The position numbers were made by a program, and so were the translations under genes. A stretch of DNA of 64,000 nucleotides from contig NZ_FUZQ01000008.1 of NCBI RefSeq assembly GCF_900167525.1, positions 248,001 through 312,000 on the forward strand. The letters are read 5' to 3'. This document shows positions 27,244 through 36,050 of this stretch, one piece after another. This stretch comes from Krasilnikoviella flava (GTDB taxonomy: Bacteria > Actinomycetota > Actinomycetes > Actinomycetales > Cellulomonadaceae). Positions within the stretch are counted from its first letter, which is position 1, and every line of letters begins with the position of its first letter. Below the pieces are notes generated by a model, which worked only from the letters and a program-made list of their open reading frames with translations, searched no databases and was not told the DNA's origin.

Positions 27244-28029
27244 TCACCGGTCGACCGCGACCTCCGCGTCCGCGGTCGCGCCGTCGGTGAAGCGGAGCTC
27301 CGCAGTGGTGCGCAGCGACGCCTCCCCCGGCGCCCAGACCGCCCACCAGCCGTCGTGCACGGTGGCCTCGACACGCTCGCCGGAGGTGAGTGTCAGCTCG
27401 ACGGCGGCGACCTCGGCCCCGGCGCGCCCGAACGCGGAGGTGAGCGCGCCGTCGCCCGTGGCGCCCTGCGACCACGAGGCCGTCCCCGCCTGGAGCGTCG
27501 TCACGTCGCGCGGGCCGGGCGCGGCGGGCGGCGCGCCCAGCACCGTGTCGCCCGTGACGACCTCCGTCGCGCCGGACGCCTGCGCGACGACCAGGCACTC
27601 CCCCACCGCGCCGTCGCCGGTGAGCAGCACGTAGGTGTACTCGCCCCGCTCCTCGGCGAGGACGGGGCCGATCGGCACGTCCTCGACCTGCGGGCCGTCG
27701 GCACCGTCGGTGATCGTGTGCGCGGACGTCTCGCACGACGCGGCGCGCGCCGTCATCTCCTCGTCGGAGAGGACCGTAGGAACTGCGCTCCACCCCGCGA
27801 ACGCCGTCGGCGTGCCGAGCGAGGTCACGGTCGCGACCGTCGCCACGGCCACGACGGCCGCCGCCGCGGCGCCCGCCAGGACCGCGCGGCGCGGGGAACG
27901 ACGGATCGGGATGGCTGCACGCGACGAGCCCAGGATGGCGGCCAGCGCGTCGTCGTCGGGGCGGCCGGGCGCCTTCAGGTCGCGTGCCGGGTCGAGCGCG
28001 GCGATCCCGAGCATCATGGGGGACTTCAT
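27244..28029 (-). CDS. Putative ECF sigma-factor partner, single-pass membrane protein
   Basis: The 261-residue product has a cytoplasmic N-terminus of about 45 residues with Asp-rich DPARDLKAPGRPDDDALA, one membrane helix (AVLAGAAAAAVVAVATVATV, near 48-70) and an extracellular domain of 190 residues with two Cys (SCETSAHT and GECLVV). Its ATG overlaps the stop of the sigma gene, the arrangement of a sigma factor and its membrane regulator. No zinc-binding HxxxCxxC anti-sigma motif is seen, so an anti-sigma role is inferred only from context. The extracellular part resembles no family I can name. Confidence 0.7.
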   Translation of the reverse strand: MKSPMMLGIAALDPARDLKAPGRPDDDALAAILGSSRAAIPIRRSPRRAVLAGAAAAAVVAVATVATVTSLGTPTAFAGWSAVPTVLSDEEMTARAASCETSAHTITDGADGPQVEDVPIGPVLAEERGEYTYVLLTGDGAVGECLVVAQASGATEVVTGDTVLGAPPAAPGPRDVTTLQAGTASWSQGATGDGALTSAFGRAGAEVAAVELTLTSGERVEATVHDGWWAVWAPGEASLRTTAELRFTDGATADAEVAVDR

Positions 28030-28562
28030 CGCGCCTCCTGGAGCTTGCGGAGCACGGAGGCCGTCTCGGACGGCAGACCGGAGTAGGCCAGCAGCCGCTT
28101 GCGGGCCCGGGTCAGGCGGACGGAGAAGGTGGACGGCCGCACGCCGAGGACGCGCGCGCCCTCCACCGTCGTGAGGCCGTCCCAGGCGACGAGCGCGATG
28201 ACCTCGCGGTCGGCGTCGGAGAGCATCTCCCAGGCGCGGCGCAGGTCGGCCCGGTCGGCGGCGACGTCGTCGGGGCCCTCCGTGCCCGGCAACGGCTCCC
28301 GCTCGAGCCGGACACCGAGCGCCCGCCACCGCCCGTGCGTGCGCAGGTGGGTGGCCAGCACGTTCCGGGCGACGCCCAGCAACCACGGCTTGGCGTCCTC
28401 CGGGACCGCGTCGAGCCGGCGCCAGGCCACGAGGAACGTCTCGGAGACGACGTCGTCCACGAGGGCGGGCGCGACCCGGCGGGCCACGAACCTCGTGACC
28501 GCCTCGTGCTGCTCCACCCACATCTGCGTCAGCAGCTCGCGGGCGCGAACATCCTCCACCAT
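28026..28562 (-). CDS. ECF-type RNA polymerase sigma factor
   Basis: The 178-residue protein has sigma region 2 with VDDVVSETFLVAWRRLDAVPEDAKPWLLGVARN, region 4 with LSDADREVIALVAWDGLTTVEGARVLGVRPSTFSVRLTRARKRL, and no region 3, as in ECF factors. The ATG has AAGGG upstream. Its partner gene overlaps at ATGA. A putative ECF promoter (28596-28620) lies in the 119-bp gap toward the divergent secreted protein. Confidence 0.92.
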   Translation of the reverse strand: MVEDVRARELLTQMWVEQHEAVTRFVARRVAPALVDDVVSETFLVAWRRLDAVPEDAKPWLLGVARNVLATHLRTHGRWRALGVRLEREPLPGTEGPDDVAADRADLRRAWEMLSDADREVIALVAWDGLTTVEGARVLGVRPSTFSVRLTRARKRLLAYSGLPSETASVLRKLQEAR

Positions 28563-28595
28563 GAAACCCTTCTGTCCTCACACAGGAGTTGCCGC

Positions 28596-28620
28596 CAACC
28601 CCCCGGGTGCTACACCGTAG
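28596..28620 (+). promoter_or_regulatory. Candidate ECF promoter for the secreted protein
   Basis: CAACC at 28596-28600 and CGTAG at 28616-28620 are 15 bases apart, resembling the AAC/CGT elements of ECF promoters, and point toward the gene starting at 28682. The match is short and could be chance. Confidence 0.3.
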
Positions 28621-28681
28621 TCACCGCGAGGAGTCGACGACGACGCCCCAGCAGCACGCCGGAGCCCCCATGAGGAGTGAC

Positions 28682-29425
28682 ATGAGCCGAGGCAGGACCG
28701 TCCACGGGAACGCCGCCGCAGGTCTGGGCGCCATCCTGCTCGCGCTGGGCCTCGTCCTCGGCGCGGCGACCAGCTCGCAGGCGGCCGACGACACGTCGAT
28801 CGCCCCCGCGACCGAGAACCTGCCCGGGGTGCCCGCCCCCGGCAGCCCCGCGAGCGAGTGGGAGGCGTGGGCCGCGCAGGAGCGCGCCGACGCCGAGGCC
28901 ACCGACTGGGCCGCCGACGCGAAGGCCCGCGGCTGCATCCTGAAGGACGTCACGATCTCCGCGGAGGTCGACGCCGACTACAACCGCGCGATGGGTGCGC
29001 CGGCGGACCTGGCCACGCACCGCGTGGACCTGCTGGAGGAGTGCGGCGACGCCCCGGCCCAGGCCGCGCGGGCGGCGACGTCGGGCACCTCGACGCTCAG
29101 CCTCCCCTCGGGCAACCAGTGCGAGGCGACGTCCGGGCCGGGCACCATGTGCCTCACCAAGGGCAGCGGGCGCATCTACGCGTCGTGGCAGTACCGCGGG
29201 TCGGGCTCCGTGACCGGCTTCCTGCGGATCTACCGGATCTCGTCGGGCGCCGACGGCTGCCCCACCGGCACCACGTGGCTCACCGGCGCCGACGGCACCT
29301 GGAGGAGCGGGGACACCCGCACGATCTCCAAGACGCGCACGACGGCCGGCGGCTACTCCGCGCACATCTGGAAGAAGGTCACCTTCGGCCACACCGACTG
29401 GGGCGGCGCCTGCGCGACGCTCTGA
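28682..29425 (+). CDS. Secreted protein of unknown function
   Basis: The 247-residue product begins with a signal peptide (GNAAAGLGAILLALGLVLGAATSSQAA, cleavage probably after SQA). The mature part has an acidic N-terminal region (EWEAWAAQERADAEATDWAA) and a Cys-containing C-terminal half with QCEATSGPGTMCLTKGSGRI, SWQYRGSGSVTGFLRIYR and a final GGACATL. Four Cys in the second half could form disulphides. The start at 28682 is preceded by GAGGAG at the right distance; an ATG 12 bases earlier is weaker. The gene is divergent from the ECF sigma factor and may be one of its targets. I recognise no family. Confidence 0.78.
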   Translation: MSRGRTVHGNAAAGLGAILLALGLVLGAATSSQAADDTSIAPATENLPGVPAPGSPASEWEAWAAQERADAEATDWAADAKARGCILKDVTISAEVDADYNRAMGAPADLATHRVDLLEECGDAPAQAARAATSGTSTLSLPSGNQCEATSGPGTMCLTKGSGRIYASWQYRGSGSVTGFLRIYRISSGADGCPTGTTWLTGADGTWRSGDTRTISKTRTTAGGYSAHIWKKVTFGHTDWGGACATL

Positions 29426-29452
29426 CGCCCGCCCGACGACGAGAGGCGCCCG

Positions 29453-29881
29453 ATGACGAGCGACCAGGCCGGCGTGGCGGTCTTCGTCGTGTGGACGGTG
29501 GCGCTCGTCGCAGTGCCCGTCACCACGATCGTCGTCGCCGTCCGCCGACGGCGGCACGTCGGTGGCGGTCTGGTCGCCGTCACGGTGCTGGCGTTCGCCG
29601 TCCTCGGCGTCGGCTGGTGGTCGGTGCTGTCCCCCGTCGTGGTCGACGGGACCACGTGCATGTCGGGGTCGGCGGCGGCGGGTCTCCTCGACGACAGCCT
29701 CGACATGACGGACGAGGCGGTCGCGCTCGCCGCCCGACAGGCGTGCCGCGTCCTCTCCCGCCAGGTCGTCGGCGGGTGGGCGCTCGCCGCGGCGGCCGCC
29801 CTCGCCGTCTGGCTCGTCGCCGTGGCCCGCGCGCCGCACCCGGCCGTGCCGGGGCCGCCCACCGGGGCGCGGGCCGCCTGA
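29453..29881 (+). CDS. Small integral membrane protein of unknown function
   Basis: The 142-residue protein has three hydrophobic segments near residues 8-30 (VFVVWTVALVAVPVTTIVVA), 38-64 and 107-124 (WALAAAAALAVWLVAVARA). Between the second and third is an external-looking loop with two Cys (TTCMSG and QACRV). The start is 28 bases after the secreted protein stop, so they probably share a transcript. No family was recognised. Confidence 0.65.
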   Translation: MTSDQAGVAVFVVWTVALVAVPVTTIVVAVRRRRHVGGGLVAVTVLAFAVLGVGWWSVLSPVVVDGTTCMSGSAAAGLLDDSLDMTDEAVALAARQACRVLSRQVVGGWALAAAAALAVWLVAVARAPHPAVPGPPTGARAA

Positions 29882-29896
29882 CGGCGCGGGGGCCCG

Positions 29897-30733
29897 TCAG
29901 AGCACGTGGGCGAGGAAGTCCTGCAGCCGCGGCTCGGACGGGTTGTCCAGCACGTCGGCGGGGCGCCCCTCCTCGACGATCGTGCCGTCGTCCATGAAGA
30001 CGACGTGGTCGGCGACCTCGCGGGCGAAGCCGATCTCGTGCGTCACGACGATCATCGTCATGCCCGACCGGGCCAGGTCCTGCATGACGGCGAGCACCTC
30101 GCCCACGAGCTCGGGGTCGAGCGCGGAGGTGGGCTCGTCGAACAGCATGAGCTCCGGGTCCATGGCGAGCGCCCGCGCGATGGCGACGCGCTGCTGCTGG
30201 CCGCCGGAGAGCTGCGCCGGGTAGAACTCGGCCCGCTCGGCGAGCCCCACCCGGTCCAGCAGCTCGAGGGCGCGCCGCCGCGCCTCGCCCTTGGTGAGCC
30301 CGCGCACCTGCACGGGCGCCTCCATGACGTTCTCCAGCGCCGTCTTGTGCGGGAACAGGTGGAAGCGCTGGAAGACCATCCCGATGCGCGAGCGCTGCTT
30401 CGCGATCACCTTGGGGTGCAGGCGGTGCAGCACGCCCTTGTCGTCGCGGCGGTAGCCCATGAGGTCACCGTCCACGTGGATGGACCCGGCGGTGATCTCC
30501 TCGAGCTCGTTGACGCAGCGCAGCAGCGTGGACTTGCCGGAGCCCGACGGCCCCAGCACGACGGTGACCGAGCCGCGGGCGACGTCGAGGTCGACGCCCT
30601 TGAGCACGTGCACGGCGTCGTGGCCGCGGCCGAACACCTTGTGCACGTCACGGGCCTGGACCATCGGTTCCTGAGCCTGTCGAAGGGCGGCGGGCGTGGT
30701 CTCGACCGGCTCGACCGGCGAAGAACCGCTCAT
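29897..30733 (-). CDS. Polar amino acid ABC ATPase, GlnQ/HisP type
   Basis: The 278-residue ATPase has Walker [10 protein letters not shown] at 61-69, signature QLSGGQQQR at 174-182, Walker B LMLFDEP at 195-201 and the switch His in VTHEIGF, all in PAAT form. It energises the upstream permease and binding protein. Residues 6-23 ([18 protein letters not shown]) are encoded by a TCGACAGG-type repeat. The ATG at 30731-30733 was chosen because GGAGGTGA lies upstream, which means the repeat-derived peptide is really translated; a second ATG at 30662-30664 with a weaker AGGA would give the usual length. Its ATG overlaps the permease stop. Confidence 0.93.
   Translation of the reverse strand: MSGSSPVEPVETTPAALRQAQEPMVQARDVHKVFGRGHDAVHVLKGVDLDVARGSVTVVLGPSGSGKSTLLRCVNELEEITAGSIHVDGDLMGYRRDDKGVLHRLHPKVIAKQRSRIGMVFQRFHLFPHKTALENVMEAPVQVRGLTKGEARRRALELLDRVGLAERAEFYPAQLSGGQQQRVAIARALAMDPELMLFDEPTSALDPELVGEVLAVMQDLARSGMTMIVVTHEIGFAREVADHVVFMDDGTIVEEGRPADVLDNPSEPRLQDFLAHVL
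30667..30722. repeat. TCGACAGG/CTCAGG-type element at the 5' end of an ATPase gene
   Basis: CCTGAGCCTGTCGAAGGG and GGTCTCGACCGGCTCGACC face each other across a short spacer. The element codes for residues 4-23 of the ABC ATPase in frame. CTGAGCCTGTCGAAGG, the other arm of the element, gives the LRQAQ peptide. Confidence 0.8.
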
Positions 30734-31701
30734 GGGGTCACCTCCAGGAAGGGGTCGTCCTTGGTGGTGCCGGACGCGCCGATGAGGTCCTGCTTGCGCG
30801 GCTTGCGCCGTCCGCCGCGCGGCCCTCGGCCGCCGCCGGTGCGGCCGCCGTCGAACCCGCGACCGTAGTACCGCTCCAGGTAGTGCTGGCCGATCATGAG
30901 GACCGACGTGATGAGCAGGTACCAGAGCGCCGCCACGATAAGCAGCGGGATGGGCTGGAAGATGCGGTTGCCAATCGCGTTGGTGGCGTAGGTGAGCTCG
31001 AGCGTGAACGGCACGGCGAGCACCAGCGAGGTCGTCTTGAGCATGGAGATGGTCTCGTTGCCCGTGGGGGGCACGATGACGCGCATCGCCTGCGGCAGCA
31101 CGATGCGGCGCAGGATCTTGCCGTCCTTCATGCCCAGCGCCTTGGCCGCCTCGGCCTGACCCGGGTCGACGGACGACAGGCCGGCGCGGACGATCTCGGC
31201 GAGGTAGGCGGACTCGTTGAGCGCGAGGCCGAGCAGCGCCGCCCAGAACGCGGTGATGACGTCCTGCGTGGTGAAGGTCCAGAACTCCGGCCCGAACGGG
31301 ATGCCGAGGGACAGGCGCGGGTACAGCACCGACAGCAGGCCCCAGAACACGAGCTGCGTGTAGATCGGGGTGCCGCGGAAGAACCAGATCCAGAACCACG
31401 ACACCCCGCGCATCACCGGGTTGTCGCTTCGCCGCATCACCGCCAGCATCACGGCCAGCACGATGGCGAGCGCCATCGAGCCGAACGTGAGCACGAGCGT
31501 CCAGCCCACGCCCCGCACGACGACGACGTCGCGCAGGTACAGCCAGACGGTGTCCCAGCGGAAGTTGGGGTTGGTGACGAGCGCGTTGACGGCCATCGCC
31601 ACGAGGACGAGGACGACGACGGCCGACACCCACCTGCCCGGCCGGGGTACCGGCCGGGCGTGCAGGGGCTCCGGCAGCTGGCCGGACGGGCGGTCTTCCA
31701 T
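30730..31701 (-). CDS. Polar amino acid ABC permease
   Basis: The 323-residue membrane protein has about five hydrophobic segments and the HisM/GlnP-family docking loop [27 protein letters not shown], together with [16 protein letters not shown] 40-residue basic C-terminal tail ([16 protein letters not shown]) beyond the last helix is longer than usual and reaches the cytoplasm. It is the sole permease in the operon, so it probably forms a homodimer. It starts five bases after the binding-protein stop. Confidence 0.92.
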   Translation of the reverse strand: MEDRPSGQLPEPLHARPVPRPGRWVSAVVVLVLVAMAVNALVTNPNFRWDTVWLYLRDVVVVRGVGWTLVLTFGSMALAIVLAVMLAVMRRSDNPVMRGVSWFWIWFFRGTPIYTQLVFWGLLSVLYPRLSLGIPFGPEFWTFTTQDVITAFWAALLGLALNESAYLAEIVRAGLSSVDPGQAEAAKALGMKDGKILRRIVLPQAMRVIVPPTGNETISMLKTTSLVLAVPFTLELTYATNAIGNRIFQPIPLLIVAALWYLLITSVLMIGQHYLERYYGRGFDGGRTGGGRGPRGGRRKPRKQDLIGASGTTKDDPFLEVTP

Positions 31702-31706
31702 GCGGG

Positions 31707-32636
31707 TCAGCCTGCCGGGTTCAGCTCGGCCGTGTCGAGCACGGCCGCTCCGGAGCCCCAGGCGTCGGCGACCTGGGCGAGCACGCCGTCGTCCATGAGC
31801 TTCTGCAGCCCGGCCTGGACCGCCTTCGCGAGCTCGGTGTCGTCCTTCGCGACGACGGCGCCGTACGGCGCGGCGTCGGTGATCTCGCCGAGGGCCTCCA
31901 CCGAGCCGCCGGTCTGCTCGACGGCGTAGGCGATGATCGGCGAGTCGGCGTACATGGCCTGCAGCTTGCCGCCGGCGAGGTTGGTGGTGACGTCGGACTG
32001 CGAGTCGTAGGGCAGCACGTCGACGGCGTCCTTGCCCCCGTCCGTGCACTCCTTGCTGGCGGCGGCGAGCTCGTCCTGCTGGATGGTGCCCGTCTGCACG
32101 CCGACGGTGACGCCGCACAGGTCGTCGGGCGAGACGTCCTCGGGGTTGCCCTTCGCGACCGCGAACTGGGAGCCCGCGGTGAAGTAGCCGACCATGTTGA
32201 CCTCCTTCAGCCGCTCGGGCGTGACGGAGAACGCGGAGAAGCCGGCCTCGTACTTGCTGCCGATGGCCGGGATGATCGAGTCGAAGCCCGCGTTGTTCAC
32301 CTCGAGCTCCAGGCCCATCGTCTTGGCCAGGGCCGTGGCGATGTCGATGTCGAGGCCGACCGGCGTCGTCCCGTCGGCGTCGACGAACTCCACCGGCGCG
32401 TACTCGAGGTTCGAGCCGATGCTGAGCTTGCCGTCCTCGGCGACCGCCGCGGGGACGAGCGCGGCGACGGCGTCGTCCTTCTGGATGGCGTCGAGGTCGA
32501 CGGCGGCCGCGGTGCTCCCGCCGGACGCGCCCGGCGTCGAACCGGCGTCCTGGGAGGCCGTGGTGCAGCCGGTGAGGGCGAGGGCGGCGACGGCCGAGGT
32601 GACGACGGTCGCCGCGAGGGCGTGACGGGTGCGCAT
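31707..32636 (-). CDS. Polar amino acid-binding lipoprotein
   Basis: The 309-residue protein has a lipoprotein signal ending in ALALTGCTT and a type 3 (bacterial extracellular) solute-binding fold, with [36 protein letters not shown] and [13 protein letters not shown]. The Asp at the end of the block [20 protein letters not shown] is the usual amino-acid contact position. It is the first gene of the three-gene importer. The specific amino acid cannot be read off; the family includes cystine, glutamine and basic amino acid receptors. Confidence 0.92.
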   Translation of the reverse strand: MRTRHALAATVVTSAVAALALTGCTTASQDAGSTPGASGGSTAAAVDLDAIQKDDAVAALVPAAVAEDGKLSIGSNLEYAPVEFVDADGTTPVGLDIDIATALAKTMGLELEVNNAGFDSIIPAIGSKYEAGFSAFSVTPERLKEVNMVGYFTAGSQFAVAKGNPEDVSPDDLCGVTVGVQTGTIQQDELAAASKECTDGGKDAVDVLPYDSQSDVTTNLAGGKLQAMYADSPIIAYAVEQTGGSVEALGEITDAAPYGAVVAKDDTELAKAVQAGLQKLMDDGVLAQVADAWGSGAAVLDTAELNPAG

Positions 32637-32673
32637 GGTGGGCTCCGAAGATCGTGCGAGGGGTCGATGCATG

Positions 32674-32703
32674 AGTATGCAGCCCAAGGAATTATCCTCC
32701 AAA
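32674..32703 (-). promoter_or_regulatory. Putative promoter of the polar amino acid importer
   Basis: On the minus strand TTTGGA (32698-32703) and CATACT (32674-32679) are 18 bases apart, about 40 bases upstream of the binding-protein ATG. TGCATACT gives an extended -10. A GGATAATTCC block lies between the two elements. Confidence 0.4.
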
Positions 32704-32827
32704 CCGGCTGGTGGCCGAGCCGGGTCGGGAGCCGCCGCGGCCGCCTCCCTTCGGCGTACCCCCACGGGTGCCCGTTCGCCACGCGGGGCCTCCGACCGCC
32801 GCCCCGGGCACCCGGTACGGTCGGCCG

Positions 32828-33703
32828 GTGTCCTCCACCGCGCTCGCCCTCGTGCTCGCGGCGGCCGTGCTGCACGCGGTGTGGAACGTCGCCGCCAAAC
32901 GGGTGGTCGGCAGCTCCCGGGTGTTCGTGTGGCTCTACAGCACGGCCTCGGCGGTGCTGTGGCTCCCCGTCGGCCTCGTGGTCCTCGCGCGCGACGGCTG
33001 GCCCGACCTGGGTCCCCTGATCGGCGCCGCGGCCGTCTCGGGGGTGCTGCACAACCTCTACGGCATCGCGCTCAACACCGGCTACGCCCGCGCCGACCTG
33101 GGGATCGTCTACCCCACGGCCCGGGGCACCGGCCCGCTGCTGACCATGGCGGTGGCGCTGCTCGTGCTCGGCGAGCACGCGGACGCCGTCCACGTGGTCG
33201 GCGGGCTCGTCGTCGTCGCCGGCGTGGCCGTGGTCGCGAGCTCCGGCGCCTCGGACGTCGACCCGTCCCGCGGGCTCGCCGGCGTCCGCTGGGGCGCCGC
33301 CACCGGCGCGACGATCGCCGCCTACACCCTGTGGGACGCCTTCGCCGTCACCTCGCTGGGCCTGCACCCCGTGGCGTACTTCGCGTTCAACGCGGTGTGG
33401 CAGTCGGTCACGCTGACGCCGGTCCTGCGGGACCGCGGGCGACGGGCGGAGGCCGGCGCCATGGCCCGCCGGCACGCGCGGGAGATCGCGCTCGTCGCCG
33501 TGCTGTCGCCGCTGGGCTACATCCTCGTGCTGGTCGCGATGCAGACCGCCCCGGTGGCGCTCGTCGCGCCGGCCCGGGAATCGAGCATCGTCATCGGCAC
33601 GGTGCTGGCATGGTGGCTGTTCCAGGAGCCGCGGCCGGCCGTGAAGATCCTCGGGTCGCTCGTCGTGATGGCGGGGATCGGCCTCCTGTCGGTCCCCGCC
33701 TGA
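32828..33703 (+). CDS. DMT superfamily (EamA) transporter
   Basis: The 291-residue protein has about ten hydrophobic segments in two homologous halves, each ending in a helix of the EamA type (GGLVVVAGVAVVASS and GSLVVMAGIGLLSVPA). The second half has EPRPAVKILG, typical of the family. The substrate is unknown and could be an amino acid or another small metabolite for export. The GTG start at 32828 has no clear ribosome site but is the first in a hydrophobic frame; the next Met is internal. Confidence 0.85.
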   Translation: MSSTALALVLAAAVLHAVWNVAAKRVVGSSRVFVWLYSTASAVLWLPVGLVVLARDGWPDLGPLIGAAAVSGVLHNLYGIALNTGYARADLGIVYPTARGTGPLLTMAVALLVLGEHADAVHVVGGLVVVAGVAVVASSGASDVDPSRGLAGVRWGAATGATIAAYTLWDAFAVTSLGLHPVAYFAFNAVWQSVTLTPVLRDRGRRAEAGAMARRHAREIALVAVLSPLGYILVLVAMQTAPVALVAPARESSIVIGTVLAWWLFQEPRPAVKILGSLVVMAGIGLLSVPA

Positions 33704-33759
33704 CGGGCGACGAGCCGCCACGACATGCCGGGCGCACGGCACGGCCCTACGCTCCCAGC

Positions 33760-34182
33760 ATGATCAGGTTCCTGCTCCGGATGGCGGTCTTCCTGCTCGC
33801 GGCGGCGGTGGGCGTGCTGCTCACGGCGTGGATCTTCGCGGCCTTCGACCTGGAGACGTTCTCCATCAACTGGTCGGAGCCGCTGGGCTTCATCCTCGCC
33901 ATCGTGGTCTTCGCGCTGGCACAGGCGATCATCTCGCCGTTCCTCGCCAAGATCGCGCGCAACAACGCGCCGATGCTCACCGGTGCCGTGGGTCTGGTGT
34001 CCACGTTCGTCGCGCTGCTCGTCGCCGTGCTCCTCACGGACGGACTCGACGTCGGCGGTGCGGCCGGCTGGATCATCGGACCGGTCGTCGTGTGGCTGCT
34101 GGGCATGATCGCCGCGTTCCTCCTGCCGCTCTGGCTGCTCAAGGAGGGCGTGGAGAAGGTCCGCGAGAACCGGGACGAGTAG
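33760..34182 (+). CDS. Small four-helix membrane protein, unknown function
   Basis: The 140-residue protein has four hydrophobic segments (near residues 8-28, 42-60, 73-91, 102-124) and ends in a charged helix LLKEGVEKVRENRDE. The pattern resembles the family of four-helix proteins annotated as phage-holin-like superfamily IV, but no lysis function is implied. It is 56 bases after the DMT transporter and may share its transcript. Confidence 0.75.
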   Translation: MIRFLLRMAVFLLAAAVGVLLTAWIFAAFDLETFSINWSEPLGFILAIVVFALAQAIISPFLAKIARNNAPMLTGAVGLVSTFVALLVAVLLTDGLDVGGAAGWIIGPVVVWLLGMIAAFLLPLWLLKEGVEKVRENRDE

Positions 34183-34192
34183 CGCGTGGGTG

Positions 34193-34360
34193 TCAGGTGT
34201 CGCGCTCGGTGATGGCGTCGTCCTCGCGGTGGTCGCCGAGGCCGCCCTCGGGGAAGTCGGCGCGCTCCGGGCGGGCGCGCAGGGCGAGGATGCTCACCAG
34301 GAGCCCGCCCCACACGACGGTCAGAGAAAGCACCATGAGCAGGATCGCGGAGCCGTTCAT
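34193..34360 (-). CDS. metS: MetS-type small subunit of the sodium-dependent transporter
   Basis: The 55-residue protein has one membrane helix (AILLMVLSLTVVWGGLLVSIL) followed by an acidic tail with ARPERADFPEGGLGDHRED. This is the form of the MetS small subunit that accompanies the MetP Na+-coupled methionine/alanine importer in corynebacteria. The ATG overlaps the MetP stop (ATGA), so the two are translated together. Its role in the family is to support transporter activity. Confidence 0.88.
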   Translation of the reverse strand: MNGSAILLMVLSLTVVWGGLLVSILALRARPERADFPEGGLGDHREDDAITERDT

Positions 34361-35943
34361 CGGGCCGCTCCCTTCGTCGTCGTCGATGCCGTGACCGGCG
34401 GGAAGTACGGCCAGGCGACGAAGTCGTCCGGGCTGCGGCGCCAGCGCGGCAGCGTCAGCAGGACGGCCCCGACGACGAGCACCACCAGCGTGCCCCAGCC
34501 GGCGTACAGCAGGTACGTCTCGTCGTAGCCCTCGTACCCGTTCTGCACCAGGTCGACGATGCGCGAGACGAGCATGTACGCGAGCACCGCCGGCACGACC
34601 ACGCCGACGCACACGTACCACCAGCGGCCCACCTGCACCGTCGAGACGGCGTTGAGGTGGTAGCGCAGCTCGGGGCTGGTGCGCAGCAGCCAGACGAGGA
34701 ACACGCACATGAGCACGGCGGACGCCACGATGCCGACGTTGTTGGACCAGTTGTCGATCGTGTCCAGGGCGATGAGTCCCGTCGTCGTCGAGAAGCCGAC
34801 CACGGACAGCACGGCCGCGACGGCCCCGATCCACAGCACCGCCTTCCGGCGCGTGAGGCCGAACTTCTCCTGGAAGCCCGCCGACACGACCTGCAGGATC
34901 GAGATGAGCGACGTGAACCCGGCCATCGCGAGCGACCCGAAGAACAGGGCGCCGAACAGCGGGCCGGCCGGCATCTGCGAGACCACGGCGGGGAACGTCA
35001 CGAAGGACAGGATCGGCCCCGTGATGCCCTCGAGGTCCGCGACGGCGACGCCCTGCTCGTGCGCGAGGAAGCCGAGGGCGGCGAACACGCCGATGCCGGC
35101 CAGCATCTCGAAGCCCGAGTTGGAGAACGCCACCACGAGACCCGGCGACGTGAGGTTCGCGCGGCGCTTCCGGTACGACGAGTACGTGATCATGATGCCG
35201 AACGCGACCGAGAGCGAGAAGAAGATCTGGCCGTAGGCGGCGATCCACACGTTCATGTCGCCCAGCGCCGACCAGTCGGGCGTGAACAGGGCGTTGAGCC
35301 CGTCGGTGGCGCCGTCCAGGAAGATCGCGCGCACCACCAGGACGGAGAACGCGATGACCAGCAGCGGCAGGAAGATGACGTTCGCCTTCTCGATGCCCTT
35401 GGCGACGCCGCCCACCAGGACGGCGATGGTCGCGACCCACACCAGCAGCAGCGGGATCAGCACCGCCGGCACGAAGTCGAGCGTGAACCACGACCCGCCG
35501 TTCGCGACGTCGGACAGCTGCAGGTAGTCGCCGGTGAAGAAGCCGGCCGTGTCGTCGCCCCACTTCAGCGTGAAGGAGTAGACGAAGAAGCTCAGCGCCC
35601 AGCCGATGATCGCCGCGTAGTAGATCGCGATGACGAAGCAGATCATCACCTGGAACCAGCCCAGGGTCTCCAGCCACTTCTTGACGCGGCGGAACACGGT
35701 GGGCGGGCCCCCGCGGAAGCGGTGGCCCAGGGCGTAGTCGAGGAAGAGGATCGGGATGCCCGCGGTCAGCAGCGCGATCACGTAGGGCACCAGGAAGGCG
35801 CCGCCGCCGTTCTCGTACGCGACCCCGGGGAACCGCCAGATGTTGCCCAGCCCCACGGCGGAGCCGATCGCGGACAGGATGAAGCCGACCTGCCCGGTGA
35901 ACTGCTCCCGGGGCGGGCTCGTGTCAGTGGTCGTGGTGCTCAC
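34357..35943 (-). CDS. metP: Sodium-dependent amino acid transporter, NSS family (MetP-like)
   Basis: The 528-residue protein has 12 predicted membrane helices with the NSS opening IGSAVGLGNIWRFPGVAYENGGGAFL, which is the Na+ and substrate site, and the motif YSSYRKRRANLTSPG. Together with the overlapping small subunit it fits the MetPS importer, which brings in methionine and alanine by Na+ symport. The first 15 residues (MSTTTTDTSPPREQF) are polar. Upstream the promoter region of about 100 bp is followed by a TCGACAGG-type element. Confidence 0.92.
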   Translation of the reverse strand: MSTTTTDTSPPREQFTGQVGFILSAIGSAVGLGNIWRFPGVAYENGGGAFLVPYVIALLTAGIPILFLDYALGHRFRGGPPTVFRRVKKWLETLGWFQVMICFVIAIYYAAIIGWALSFFVYSFTLKWGDDTAGFFTGDYLQLSDVANGGSWFTLDFVPAVLIPLLLVWVATIAVLVGGVAKGIEKANVIFLPLLVIAFSVLVVRAIFLDGATDGLNALFTPDWSALGDMNVWIAAYGQIFFSLSVAFGIMITYSSYRKRRANLTSPGLVVAFSNSGFEMLAGIGVFAALGFLAHEQGVAVADLEGITGPILSFVTFPAVVSQMPAGPLFGALFFGSLAMAGFTSLISILQVVSAGFQEKFGLTRRKAVLWIGAVAAVLSVVGFSTTTGLIALDTIDNWSNNVGIVASAVLMCVFLVWLLRTSPELRYHLNAVSTVQVGRWWYVCVGVVVPAVLAYMLVSRIVDLVQNGYEGYDETYLLYAGWGTLVVLVVGAVLLTLPRWRRSPDDFVAWPYFPPVTASTTTKGAAR

Positions 35944-36019
35944 AGGCGTCGAACCTCCACGGTGAGGGGCGTCGCGTCAAACGTGTCTCACGAACGATGG
36001 TGCCTCACGCGCCGAGGGC

Positions 36020-36050
36020 GAGCCCGTCGAGACCCGGTCTCGACCGGCTC
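36020..36050. repeat. TCGAGAC palindromic element, 3' of the oxidase gene
   Basis: GAGCCCGTCGAGACC and GGTCTCGACCGGCTC form a near-perfect palindrome with a one-base centre. It lies between the sodium transporter and oxidase genes and belongs to the same dispersed family. Confidence 0.75.
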
